Assembly (NCBI GenBank): GCA_017617445.1
Contig: JAFZWE010000005.1
Span: 1-44,970 of the forward strand
Length of the DNA stretch: 44,970 bases
Reading direction: 5' to 3'
DNA from: Bacteroidales bacterium
GTDB taxonomy: Bacteria > Bacteroidota > Bacteroidia > Bacteroidales > WCHB1-69
The position numbers were made by a program, and so were the translations under genes. This document shows, piece after piece, positions 25,634-32,757 of the stretch; position 1 is the first letter of the stretch; every line of letters begins with the position of its first letter. Below the pieces are notes generated by a model. The model made no database searches, was not told where the DNA came from, and worked only from the letters and a program-made list of their open reading frames with translations.

Positions 25634-26898
25634 AAAACCTTTGGAAGTACGGCAAGGCGTTCCTGTTGCTGATTGGCAGCTACCTTCTTTTCATGATCAT
25701 CGCCTGTCTTTTTCCCGAAGAGGCGGTACACCGCAACATCAAACGGTCGGTGGATGACATCCGCAAAGAGGGAAACTACGCATACGCGGTGATGCAATAC
25801 CCTGCCTATCAGATGGACAATTTCACCGATGCGCTGATGATGGCCACAGCCTGGGAAGCCAATGCCGGTGACCTGCGCTCATCGCTGTTTGAGAACCGGC
25901 ACGCCAATGTGGGCATGGACATGAGTGTTGGCTTGCAGAACCTGGTGGATCAGGACTATAATGACACCAAAACATACGCCAGATACTGGCATGGCAATTC
26001 CTTCCTGATGCGCATATTACTTTTTTTTGGCAACTACACCAACATCCGTTTTTTCCTGTACCTTTTCTCTTCCCTGGTACTGGTAGTGGCCTGCTGCCTG
26101 CTCTATCCGCGCATCGGCCTCCCCTACACGCTGGCTTTCTTCTCCGGTTTTTTTCTCCTCAACGGTTTTGTCACACAACTTTCACTGCAAATGTTCAGCT
26201 GTGTGATGATTGCCATCATCTCCTCGGTGGTGATCTGTTTCAAATGGGAGGATTTGCGGGCGGTTGGATTGGTCTTTTTCGTCACCGGCTCACTGACCGC
26301 CTTCTTTGATTTGCTGACCACGCCGCTCATTACCGTCGGCATGCCACTGATCATGTATCTGATCATGAACCGGAAACGGCAGGAAAAGGAGTCCCTCTGG
26401 AAAGGAGCGAGTGGGATGGCTGCATTGTCTGGCATTTGGTTCCTGGGATATTTGGGCACTTGGGCCACCAAATGGGCACTCTCCTCCATATTCACGGAGC
26501 AGAACGTATTCAAGGACGCCTTCCTTCAAAGTGTCCACCGGTCGGAAATCGGAGAAGACTTCACCCGCATGGATGCTGTACGCGCCAACCTTGAGTTCAT
26601 GCCGTGGGAGACACTTCTGACCCTTTGTATTCTTCTGGCCGTGGCCTCCATTCTGTGTTTCAACAGAGAACACCTCAAAAGCGTTCTCCTCACCCTGCCG
26701 CTCGTTGCAGTTCCCTATGTATGGTTCTGGCTCATCTCCGACCACTCCTTCAAGCATTGCTGGTTCACCTACCGCCTGCAGATGGTTGCCATCTCCGCGG
26801 CCATCGTGCTGTTGTGCTATTTAGTAGAATGGGACAAACTGCAGAAAAAAATGCGAATCAAACATCTTTTTATATCCAAAAGAAAGAAACGGACATAA
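25630..26898 (+). CDS. Polytopic membrane protein, possible GT-C-type glycosyltransferase
   Basis: The 422-residue protein has about ten hydrophobic segments and an extended region between the first and second (about 35-125) containing TDALMMATAWEAN and YARYWHGNSFLMRILL. I do not recognise a named family with certainty. The large loop after the first membrane helix and the coupling (4-nt overlap) with a polyprenyl-phosphate-sugar synthase fit a GT-C enzyme that uses the lipid-linked sugar at the outer face of the membrane; this is inference. No GtrA-type flippase is next to it. An O-antigen- or cell-wall-modifying role is possible. Confidence 0.6.
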   Translation: MKNLWKYGKAFLLLIGSYLLFMIIACLFPEEAVHRNIKRSVDDIRKEGNYAYAVMQYPAYQMDNFTDALMMATAWEANAGDLRSSLFENRHANVGMDMSVGLQNLVDQDYNDTKTYARYWHGNSFLMRILLFFGNYTNIRFFLYLFSSLVLVVACCLLYPRIGLPYTLAFFSGFFLLNGFVTQLSLQMFSCVMIAIISSVVICFKWEDLRAVGLVFFVTGSLTAFFDLLTTPLITVGMPLIMYLIMNRKRQEKESLWKGASGMAALSGIWFLGYLGTWATKWALSSIFTEQNVFKDAFLQSVHRSEIGEDFTRMDAVRANLEFMPWETLLTLCILLAVASILCFNREHLKSVLLTLPLVAVPYVWFWLISDHSFKHCWFTYRLQMVAISAAIVLLCYLVEWDKLQKKMRIKHLFISKRKKRT

Positions 26899-26933
26899 TA
26901 CCAAAGCAGGGGTTCTTCCGTTATTAAACATAT

Positions 26934-27815
26934 ATGAACCTTATGAGCAAAAAAACAATCTTCATTCTTTGGTTTTGCCTATGCGTAGGGGCGGCCTCCC
27001 CTGCAGTCGCGCAGGTCGTTGACGAGACGGTCTCCAAAGACACCGGCAAAATGCCCATCATCAACATAGAACTGGAGCCCGATTTCCAACTTCTTTTTCC
27101 GAAGCGGGACACCTTATCCCTCATTTTGAACACACCTCCATACGAGTGGCTCTCCTACCAGATGAAAATATCCATGCAGACCTCCGAACAACCGCTGGCT
27201 TTCCAGTGCTTCTTTGTCAACCGGTCGGACAGCCTATTGTACTTCAACCTGCACAAATCGGGCATAGAACTGGCCCGGGCAGTAGTCACCCGCGACTCTG
27301 TGGTGTTCGTGGACAAAATCAACAAGCAATACTATCGGGGGGGGCACGAATTTTTCCTGAAACTGTTCGGATTCCCGGCAGACTACGACATGCTGGAGGC
27401 ACTGATGACCGCCCGCGACTTCCGCCATTTTGAACAGAACTTCATGCGTGTGGAAGAGAACGACCGCCTGCTGTTCATCTCCCCTTCGCGCGCCAAACTG
27501 GACAGCAGCTGCATACTGATGCAGCAAATTGAAATCGCGGAAGACGGCACAGGCTACTTCCTGCAAAAAAACGACATGACAGATCTGGCCTCCATGCGCG
27601 GGGTGACCATCCAATACAACCAATACCATCCTGTTGTTGCGGACGCGCCCTACGGAGAAGAGACTGACAATAAAGAGTGGCTCCTTTTCAGCGAGTTTTT
27701 GCTGAATCTCCCAACGGAAAACACCACCATTCAGGCTGAAATCAAAAACATACACATCAACAAACCCGGTCCCACCTCCATCAAAATCCCAGACAGCTTC
27801 ACACCTATGGAATAG
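26934..27815 (+). CDS. DUF4292 family envelope protein (LolA/LolB-like)
   Basis: The 293-residue protein has a signal peptide (about 1-27, ending AVAQ). The mature part shows SYQMKISMQ, SDSLLYFNLHKSGIELARAVVTRDSVVFVDKINKQYYRGG and LKLFGFPADYDMLEALM. These are the marks of DUF4292, a Bacteroidota family with a LolA/LolB-like fold thought to act in outer-membrane lipoprotein handling (inference from fold). No lipobox cysteine is present in the signal peptide, so it is more likely periplasmic than lipid-anchored. It lies downstream of the membrane protein gene by 35 nt. Confidence 0.75.
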   Translation: MNLMSKKTIFILWFCLCVGAASPAVAQVVDETVSKDTGKMPIINIELEPDFQLLFPKRDTLSLILNTPPYEWLSYQMKISMQTSEQPLAFQCFFVNRSDSLLYFNLHKSGIELARAVVTRDSVVFVDKINKQYYRGGHEFFLKLFGFPADYDMLEALMTARDFRHFEQNFMRVEENDRLLFISPSRAKLDSSCILMQQIEIAEDGTGYFLQKNDMTDLASMRGVTIQYNQYHPVVADAPYGEETDNKEWLLFSEFLLNLPTENTTIQAEIKNIHINKPGPTSIKIPDSFTPME

Positions 27816-27903
27816 ATAATTATTTTATAAACAATAATTTAGATAAATAAAATTTATCAACTAAAATATTTTTGAAAAAAAATATACCATCCCCCATTGC
27901 AAA

Positions 27904-27929
27904 TGAAAAAAAGTTGTATTTTTGCAGCC
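27904..27929 (+). promoter_or_regulatory. Predicted rpmG promoter, identical core to the rpmH promoter
   Basis: TATTTTTG (27917-27924) is the -7 box. The 26-nt block is identical to 10261-10286 upstream of rpmH. A weaker ATTG -33 box is at 27896-27899 with 17-nt spacing. Confidence 0.75.
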
Positions 27930-27971
27930 TGATTTTAGAGCAAGAATCATTGACGATAAAAAAAGAGAAAA

Positions 27972-28160
27972 ATGGCAAAAAAAACTAAAGAAGCACGTCA
28001 ACAAGTGATTTTGGAGTGCACAGAGCAAAAAGCCAGTGGCGTACCGGGTATGTCAAGATATATCACAACGAAAAACCGCAAAAACACCACTGAAAGACTG
28101 GAGTTGAAAAAATACAACCCGTATTTGAAAAGAGTTACTGTTCACAAAGAAGTTAAATAA
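27972..28160 (+). CDS. rpmG: 50S ribosomal protein L33
   Basis: The 62-residue basic protein has the L33 pattern [11 protein letters not shown] near the start and [23 protein letters not shown] in the middle. It lacks the CxxC pairs of zinc-binding L33 (one Cys only), so it is the zinc-free form. In Bacteroidota it usually lies in an rpmB-rpmG-DUF4295 set; here DUF4295 follows after 17 nt but rpmB is not upstream, since the promoter sits directly before rpmG. Confidence 0.96.
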   Translation: MAKKTKEARQQVILECTEQKASGVPGMSRYITTKNRKNTTERLELKKYNPYLKRVTVHKEVK

Positions 28161-28177
28161 CATAAATACTTTTAGAG

Positions 28178-28333
28178 ATGGCAAAGAAAGTTGTTGCAAC
28201 ACTGAAAAAAGAAGGTGGCGTTACCTACAGCCGAGTGATCCGTATGGAACGTTCACCGAAGACGGGTGCTTACGTATTCAAAGAAGCAATCGTCGAATCC
28301 TCCCAAGTTAAAGACTTTTTATCCAAAAAGTAA
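28178..28333 (+). CDS. DUF4295 small protein
   Basis: The frame from ATG 28178 encodes 51 residues starting MAKKVVATLKKEGG, with VIRMERSPKTGAYVFKEAIV and ending VKDFLSKK. This is the short DUF4295 family, which occurs almost only in Bacteroidota and nearly always right after rpmG, so a ribosome-related role is likely though not shown. It is basic and probably cotranscribed with L33 from the shared promoter. A strong terminator follows. Confidence 0.92.
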   Translation: MAKKVVATLKKEGGVTYSRVIRMERSPKTGAYVFKEAIVESSQVKDFLSKK

Positions 28334-28354
28334 TATTTTTTTTCATGGCGTTGG

Positions 28355-28389
28355 AAAAGTCGGAATGGAAACGTTCCGGCTTTTCTTTT
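28355..28389 (+). terminator. Terminator after rpmG-DUF4295
   Basis: An 11-bp stem with one wobble (28355-28365 / 28374-28384, arms AAAAGTCGGAA and TTCCGGCTTTT) and an 8-nt loop is followed by CTTTTT. It also separates the convergent fabD gene (stop at 28421). Confidence 0.8.
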
Positions 28390-28420
28390 TGTCCTGACCC
28401 GAATGAAAACAAATTGAAAA

Positions 28421-29302
28421 TCACCTGCCGCTTCGCGCGGTCACTTCGGGGGCGATCCGCTTGACCAGTCCTTGCAGCACCTCGCCCGGTCCGAATTCCA
28501 CAAATTCTGTTGCCCCCGCCTCCACCATGGTCTGCACCGATTGGGTCCAGCGCACCGGGTGGGTCAGCTGGTTCCTGAGATTCTGCTTGATCACCTCCAC
28601 ATCGGTAGTGCCTTGGGCACTGATATTTTGGAAAATGGGGCACTTGGGTGGGAAAAAATCCGTCTGCTCAATGGCGGCGGCAAGTTCTGACTGTGCCGAC
28701 AGCATCAGCGGAGAATGGAAGGCACCTCCCACATTCAAACGATGGATGCGCCGCGCGCCGACGGCTTTCAATTCCTCCGTGGCCCGTTCAATACCGGACA
28801 GAGAGCCGGAAATCACCAGCTGACCGGGACAATTATAGTTGGCGGGCACCACCACCTCATCCTCAATGGAACGGCACACCTCCTCGATTTTGGCATCATC
28901 AAACTTGAGCACCGCCGCCATTGTAGAGGGATGAGCCTCGCAAGCACGCTCCATGGCCGCCGCACGCTGGGCCACCAAACGCAGCGCATCCTCAAAACGG
29001 AGAGCCCCATTGGCCACCAACGCAGAGAACTCGCCTAAAGAATGCCCCGCCACCATATCGGGTGCGGGCAGCTCCTCCATCGTAAGAAACTCTATTACAG
29101 AATGCAGAAAAACAGCAGGTTGTGTCACATTCGTGCGTTTCAGATTCTCCTCCGTGCCGGAAAACATCACCTCCGTAATTCGGAAACCGAGAATCTCATT
29201 GGCCATGTCAAACCAACGGCGGGCTGCCGGAAGTTCCTCATACAACTCTCTACCCATACCCGGGTACTGCGCCCCCTGACCAGGGAAAACGTATGCTCTC
29301 AT
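28421..29302 (-). CDS. fabD: Malonyl-CoA:ACP transacylase
   Basis: From ATG 29302 the protein has 293 residues. FPGQGAQYPGMG (6-17) and GHSLGE with catalytic Ser88 (86-91) are the nucleophile region; GGAFHSPLM near 194-202 gives the catalytic His. It transfers malonyl from CoA to acyl carrier protein for fatty-acid synthesis. The frame stays open far upstream through the antisense of rlmN, but the conserved N terminus MRAYVFPGQG and the -7 box just before it fix the start. It is divergent from rlmN. Confidence 0.96.
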   Translation of the reverse strand: MRAYVFPGQGAQYPGMGRELYEELPAARRWFDMANEILGFRITEVMFSGTEENLKRTNVTQPAVFLHSVIEFLTMEELPAPDMVAGHSLGEFSALVANGALRFEDALRLVAQRAAAMERACEAHPSTMAAVLKFDDAKIEEVCRSIEDEVVVPANYNCPGQLVISGSLSGIERATEELKAVGARRIHRLNVGGAFHSPLMLSAQSELAAAIEQTDFFPPKCPIFQNISAQGTTDVEVIKQNLRNQLTHPVRWTQSVQTMVEAGATEFVEFGPGEVLQGLVKRIAPEVTARSGR

Positions 29303-29318
29303 CTTGTAAAATTTGCCG

Positions 29319-29326
29319 CAAAAATA
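29319..29326 (-). promoter_or_regulatory. Predicted -7 box of fabD
   Basis: TATTTTTG on the minus strand lies 17 nt before the fabD ATG, giving a 5' leader of about 10 nt, which is very short. Confidence 0.6.
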
Positions 29327-29358
29327 CTCATTTTTACCGAATTTTTGATAAAATGGCG

Positions 29359-29366
29359 TACCTTTG
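29359..29366 (+). promoter_or_regulatory. Predicted -7 box of rlmN
   Basis: TACCTTTG matches TAnnTTTG and lies 18 nt before the ATG at 29385. It excludes the longer TTG-started frame at 29364. With the fabD box at 29319-29326 it forms a back-to-back promoter pair in an 82-bp gap. Confidence 0.6.
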
Positions 29367-29384
29367 CACCCGATTATCCAGAAC

Positions 29385-30416
29385 ATGAAAGACATCCGAC
29401 ACATTTCACAAGAAGAGCTGGTTTCCTTCCTGCTCAGCATCGGGGAAAAAAAATTCCGTGCCAGCCAGATTGCAGAGTGGCTCTGGAAAAAAGGCGCCGC
29501 CAGTTTTGAAGAGATGAGCAACCTCTCCCAAAGCCTGCGTTCCCGCCTGCAGGAGAGTTTCACCTTCACCCATGCAGAAATCAGCGACCATCGCCAAAGC
29601 ACCGACGGCACCCGCAAGTACATCTTCCGTCTGCACGACGGCAAACAGGTGGAAGGCGTGCTCATTCCCACCGAGACACGGGTAACCGCCTGCATCTCCT
29701 CCCAGGTGGGTTGCGCCCTGCGGTGCAGTTTTTGCGCCACCGGCACCATGGGCTTCATCCGGAACCTGGACTTTACTGAAATTTTTGACCAGTTCATACT
29801 TCTGGACAAAGAGGCACAAACTAATTACAACCAGCATATTACAAACATCGTTTACATGGGCATGGGGGAACCCCTGTTGAATTACGACGCCGTCATGCGT
29901 TCCATTGCGCTCATCACCTCCCCTAACGGACAAGGCCTCTCCCCTTCCCGCATCACACTCTCCACTGTGGGCATTGCCCCCGGCATACGAAAGCTGGCCG
30001 ACGATGGATTCAAACCGGAAGTCGCCCTCTCCCTGCACTGCGCCGATGAACTGAAACGGCGGCAACGGATGCCCGTGACCGAAACCCAGAACTTTGAAAA
30101 ACTGCGGGAAGCCCTGGTTTATCTCCACGAAAAAACAGGAAAACGCATCACCATTGAATACCTCATGCTCAAAAACTGGAACGACAGTGTGGAGGATGCC
30201 CGGAAGCTCTTCCGATTCTGCCAGCCATTCCCAGTGAAAATCAATTTGATAGAATACAACAGCACCGAAAGCGGCTACGAGAAATCCCCTGAAGAGAACG
30301 TTCGCAAATTTGTGGAATTTTTAGAAAGCAAAAACATGGTGGTCAACATCCGGCACAGCCGTGGCAAGGACATTGATGCCGCTTGTGGACAACTGGTCAA
30401 GAAGGGGCAAAACTAA
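29385..30416 (+). CDS. rlmN: 23S rRNA (A2503-C2)/tRNA (A37-C2)-methyltransferase, radical SAM
   Basis: From ATG 29385 the protein has 343 residues. The 4Fe-4S motif CALRCSFC (Cys110, Cys114, Cys117) is followed by ATGTMGF. MGMGEPLLN (near 160) and SLHC are further RlmN marks, and the C-terminal DAACGQL gives the mechanistic cysteine. The enzyme methylates A2503 of 23S rRNA and A37 in some tRNAs. The residue pattern fits RlmN; Cfr resistance paralogues cannot be excluded by eye but the context and length favour RlmN. Its stop is only 4 nt from the stop of the convergent phosphoesterase gene. Confidence 0.95.
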   Translation: MKDIRHISQEELVSFLLSIGEKKFRASQIAEWLWKKGAASFEEMSNLSQSLRSRLQESFTFTHAEISDHRQSTDGTRKYIFRLHDGKQVEGVLIPTETRVTACISSQVGCALRCSFCATGTMGFIRNLDFTEIFDQFILLDKEAQTNYNQHITNIVYMGMGEPLLNYDAVMRSIALITSPNGQGLSPSRITLSTVGIAPGIRKLADDGFKPEVALSLHCADELKRRQRMPVTETQNFEKLREALVYLHEKTGKRITIEYLMLKNWNDSVEDARKLFRFCQPFPVKINLIEYNSTESGYEKSPEENVRKFVEFLESKNMVVNIRHSRGKDIDAACGQLVKKGQN

Positions 30417-30420
30417 TCCC

Positions 30421-31563
30421 TCATTTTCTTAAAGTAAGAACACAGATTTCAGGAGCGGCGCCCAAGCGGAACGGAATGGTGCCCCCGATGCCGGTAGAAA
30501 TGAACAACTGGCGATCTCCTTCCTGATACAATCCGCCCCATTCCGGATACTTCCAAATGGCCGGGGACCAGTGCCCCAGCTTGAGTTGCATGGCATGGGT
30601 GTGACCCGCCAGCATGAGTTGGATATTGCTGTTGGGAAGTACTTCCATCCGCCAGTGGGAAGGGTCATGGCTGAGCAATATCTTGAAGACATGGGAATCC
30701 ACCCCGTCCAAAGCCTGTTCCAAGCTACCCATTTTGGGGAACGGCGGGGCGCCAATATTCTGAACGCCAAGAAGCGCAATACTGTCTGTACCCCTGTGAA
30801 TAAAGCGGTGTTCATCCAGCAGCAGATCCCATCCCAAGGCACGCTCGCCACGCTTCAGCTTCTCCAGATTTTTTGCCTGCCCGTCCGCCTCTCTGAAACG
30901 GCCGTATGTCCCGTAATCATGATTCCCCAGAATCGTCATCACGCCATCGCGGGCATGGAGTTGCGACAAACAGCTCTGAAATGCCACCAACTCCTCCGCC
31001 TTGATATTCACCAAATCACCAGTAACCACTATCAAATCAGGATTTTGCGCATTCACCTCCCGCACCACGCGCTCAATGAAACGGGTTTGATGACCATACG
31101 TCCCCAAATGCAGATCGGAGATTTGCACAATCTTGTAACCGTCAAACGCGGCAGGAAGATCGGAGAAATGCAATTCCTGCTGATGCACGGTCAGCTGGTG
31201 GCGTCCCAGCGAACAACCGTAAACAGAGGCCAGCAACATACATCCCCCAACAAAGAGAGAGAAATAGAGACCCGGCTTCCTACATTGGGGTGCCCAAAGT
31301 GCCACTCCCGACACCAGCAGCGACAGCACGGAAAAGACAAGTTTGGGGAGTGAAAAACAGACAATGACAAAAAACAGCAGTTGCCCGGGCCACTGGGCAC
31401 TTACACCCCCCATCCATGCCCCCGCGGAAGCCAATGCCAGCAGCAAAGGAACCTCATGCAGCAAAGCCCACCACCAACGGCGGCGACGGAAAAAAGCCAG
31501 CAGAATGTACAAGTCTGGCAGCAACAGAACCGAAATAAAAATAAGGGCTAATGACAAACGCAT
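30421..31563 (-). CDS. Membrane-anchored metallophosphoesterase
   Basis: The 380-residue protein has four hydrophobic segments in the first 120 residues and then a calcineurin-like phosphoesterase domain. That domain carries SDLHLGTYG (149-157), TGDLVN (181-186), GNHDYG (213-218), LSHDP and AGHTHAMQL. All five metal-binding blocks are present, so it should be an active two-metal enzyme facing the periplasm. Similar proteins cut UDP-2,3-diacylglucosamine or other phosphoesters; the substrate here is unknown. It is the last gene of the unit DUF349 - methyltransferase - phosphoesterase, 14 nt after the methyltransferase stop. Confidence 0.9.
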   Translation of the reverse strand: MRLSLALIFISVLLLPDLYILLAFFRRRRWWWALLHEVPLLLALASAGAWMGGVSAQWPGQLLFFVIVCFSLPKLVFSVLSLLVSGVALWAPQCRKPGLYFSLFVGGCMLLASVYGCSLGRHQLTVHQQELHFSDLPAAFDGYKIVQISDLHLGTYGHQTRFIERVVREVNAQNPDLIVVTGDLVNIKAEELVAFQSCLSQLHARDGVMTILGNHDYGTYGRFREADGQAKNLEKLKRGERALGWDLLLDEHRFIHRGTDSIALLGVQNIGAPPFPKMGSLEQALDGVDSHVFKILLSHDPSHWRMEVLPNSNIQLMLAGHTHAMQLKLGHWSPAIWKYPEWGGLYQEGDRQLFISTGIGGTIPFRLGAAPEICVLTLRK

Positions 31564-31577
31564 AATTCAAATTTTGA

Positions 31578-32750
31578 TCAAACCTTCACACCCAAGACAA
31601 GCACCTTTTCACCATGCCGAAGAGTGGTGGCGAACAGTGTCAGGCTGCCGCCATCACGGAGTTTCAGCTTTTTTCTGAGCTGTTCAGCGGATAGTGGGAA
31701 ATTCCGAACTGAGATATTGGCTTGTTCCACACTGGCAAGAGATTTGCGCAGCTCTTTTGAGGAAAACCCAAAGCACTGGTCAATGGCAAAGACCCGGCCG
31801 AAAAAGTCGGCGTGCAGTACATCGGAAGTATAGAGGTGGCTATGGGGATGCAGTTTCAGCAGATGAAAGCGCTTGGCATACGCATCCATCATACCAGATT
31901 TCATCAAAGTGGGATGTGGCTCATACAGATAGTGCAACAGTTTCTCACAGTACCCGATGTTAGAATGGGGCTGGCCAAAACATCCGCATGGCACTATTTG
32001 TTGCCGATCATTCTCTAAATTCACGCATACGATGCGGGTGGGGGTGCGAGGCTCTGCGGGGCGGATTTCCACCAGCAGCTCCTTCACTTCATGGTGTACC
32101 GACACCACGTGAACCGCACAGATTTCGGGCCATTGTCGGAGCAGCAGAGTGAGATCAAACAGTGGGGAGAGTTTGAGCAGGATCTGGTGGCAGCGGGGCA
32201 GCAGGCGGGGGACCAGCACCGTGAGGTCGGGGCTGCAATCCTCCAGCCGGAACACTTTGTGTCCCTCTTTCCGACGGACGGGATCCACATAAATACAATC
32301 TGTAAGAGGTAGATTTTCAAGTAGTTGCATAACATCCCCTGTTACCACCGTCACCTGATTCAAGCCAAGGGTTTGAAAATTGTGGCGGGCGGTGGCGGCC
32401 AGATTTTCCTGTTGTTCCACAAAGAGGACGTGCTGGCAGCGGCGGGCGAAGGCGGCGGTGTCCACACCCGTGCCGCCGGTAAGATCCGCGAGGCTGTCGC
32501 CGGTCACTAACGAGGCCTTGTACGCGGCGGTCAACTCCGACGAGCACTGTTCTATGGAAAGGGGTGGTGGAAACAACAAATCGAAGTTGCCATACCAAGA
32601 CGGCAACTTCGATTTCGCTTTTTGTCTTGCCTGAATCTGCTGAATCAGGTCCAACTTGTTATATGGCTCGTACCAGTGCGCTTTCAGTGCCAGCGCATGA
32701 ACATCATCTTCCAGATGGCTGCGGATGATATCGGCGAATGCACTGGCCAC
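31578..32750 (-). CDS. Class I SAM-dependent methyltransferase with THUMP-like C-terminal domain (PG_1098 type)
   Basis: The 390-residue protein starts with GTG at 32750, 7 nt after the DUF349 stop. A helical N-terminal part (about 1-85) is followed by a Rossmann domain with SAM motif ADLTGGTGVDTAAFA (about 88-102), VTGDVMQ and the DPVRR motif (near 155). A ferredoxin-like and THUMP-like C-terminal region (about 250-390) follows. This is the Bacteroidota family of the Porphyromonas protein PG_1098, presumed to methylate RNA; the DPVR motif in place of NPPY leaves the target open. GTG is preferred because no ATG fits the conserved N terminus. Confidence 0.85.
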   Translation of the reverse strand: MASAFADIIRSHLEDDVHALALKAHWYEPYNKLDLIQQIQARQKAKSKLPSWYGNFDLLFPPPLSIEQCSSELTAAYKASLVTGDSLADLTGGTGVDTAAFARRCQHVLFVEQQENLAATARHNFQTLGLNQVTVVTGDVMQLLENLPLTDCIYVDPVRRKEGHKVFRLEDCSPDLTVLVPRLLPRCHQILLKLSPLFDLTLLLRQWPEICAVHVVSVHHEVKELLVEIRPAEPRTPTRIVCVNLENDRQQIVPCGCFGQPHSNIGYCEKLLHYLYEPHPTLMKSGMMDAYAKRFHLLKLHPHSHLYTSDVLHADFFGRVFAIDQCFGFSSKELRKSLASVEQANISVRNFPLSAEQLRKKLKLRDGGSLTLFATTLRHGEKVLVLGVKV

Positions 32751-32757
32751 GAACCTG

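Noticed and set aside
29303-29809. N-terminal extension of fabD into the antisense of rlmN
   Set aside because: The conserved FabD N terminus starts at 29302, with a -7 box just upstream; the extension has no homology and runs over rlmN.
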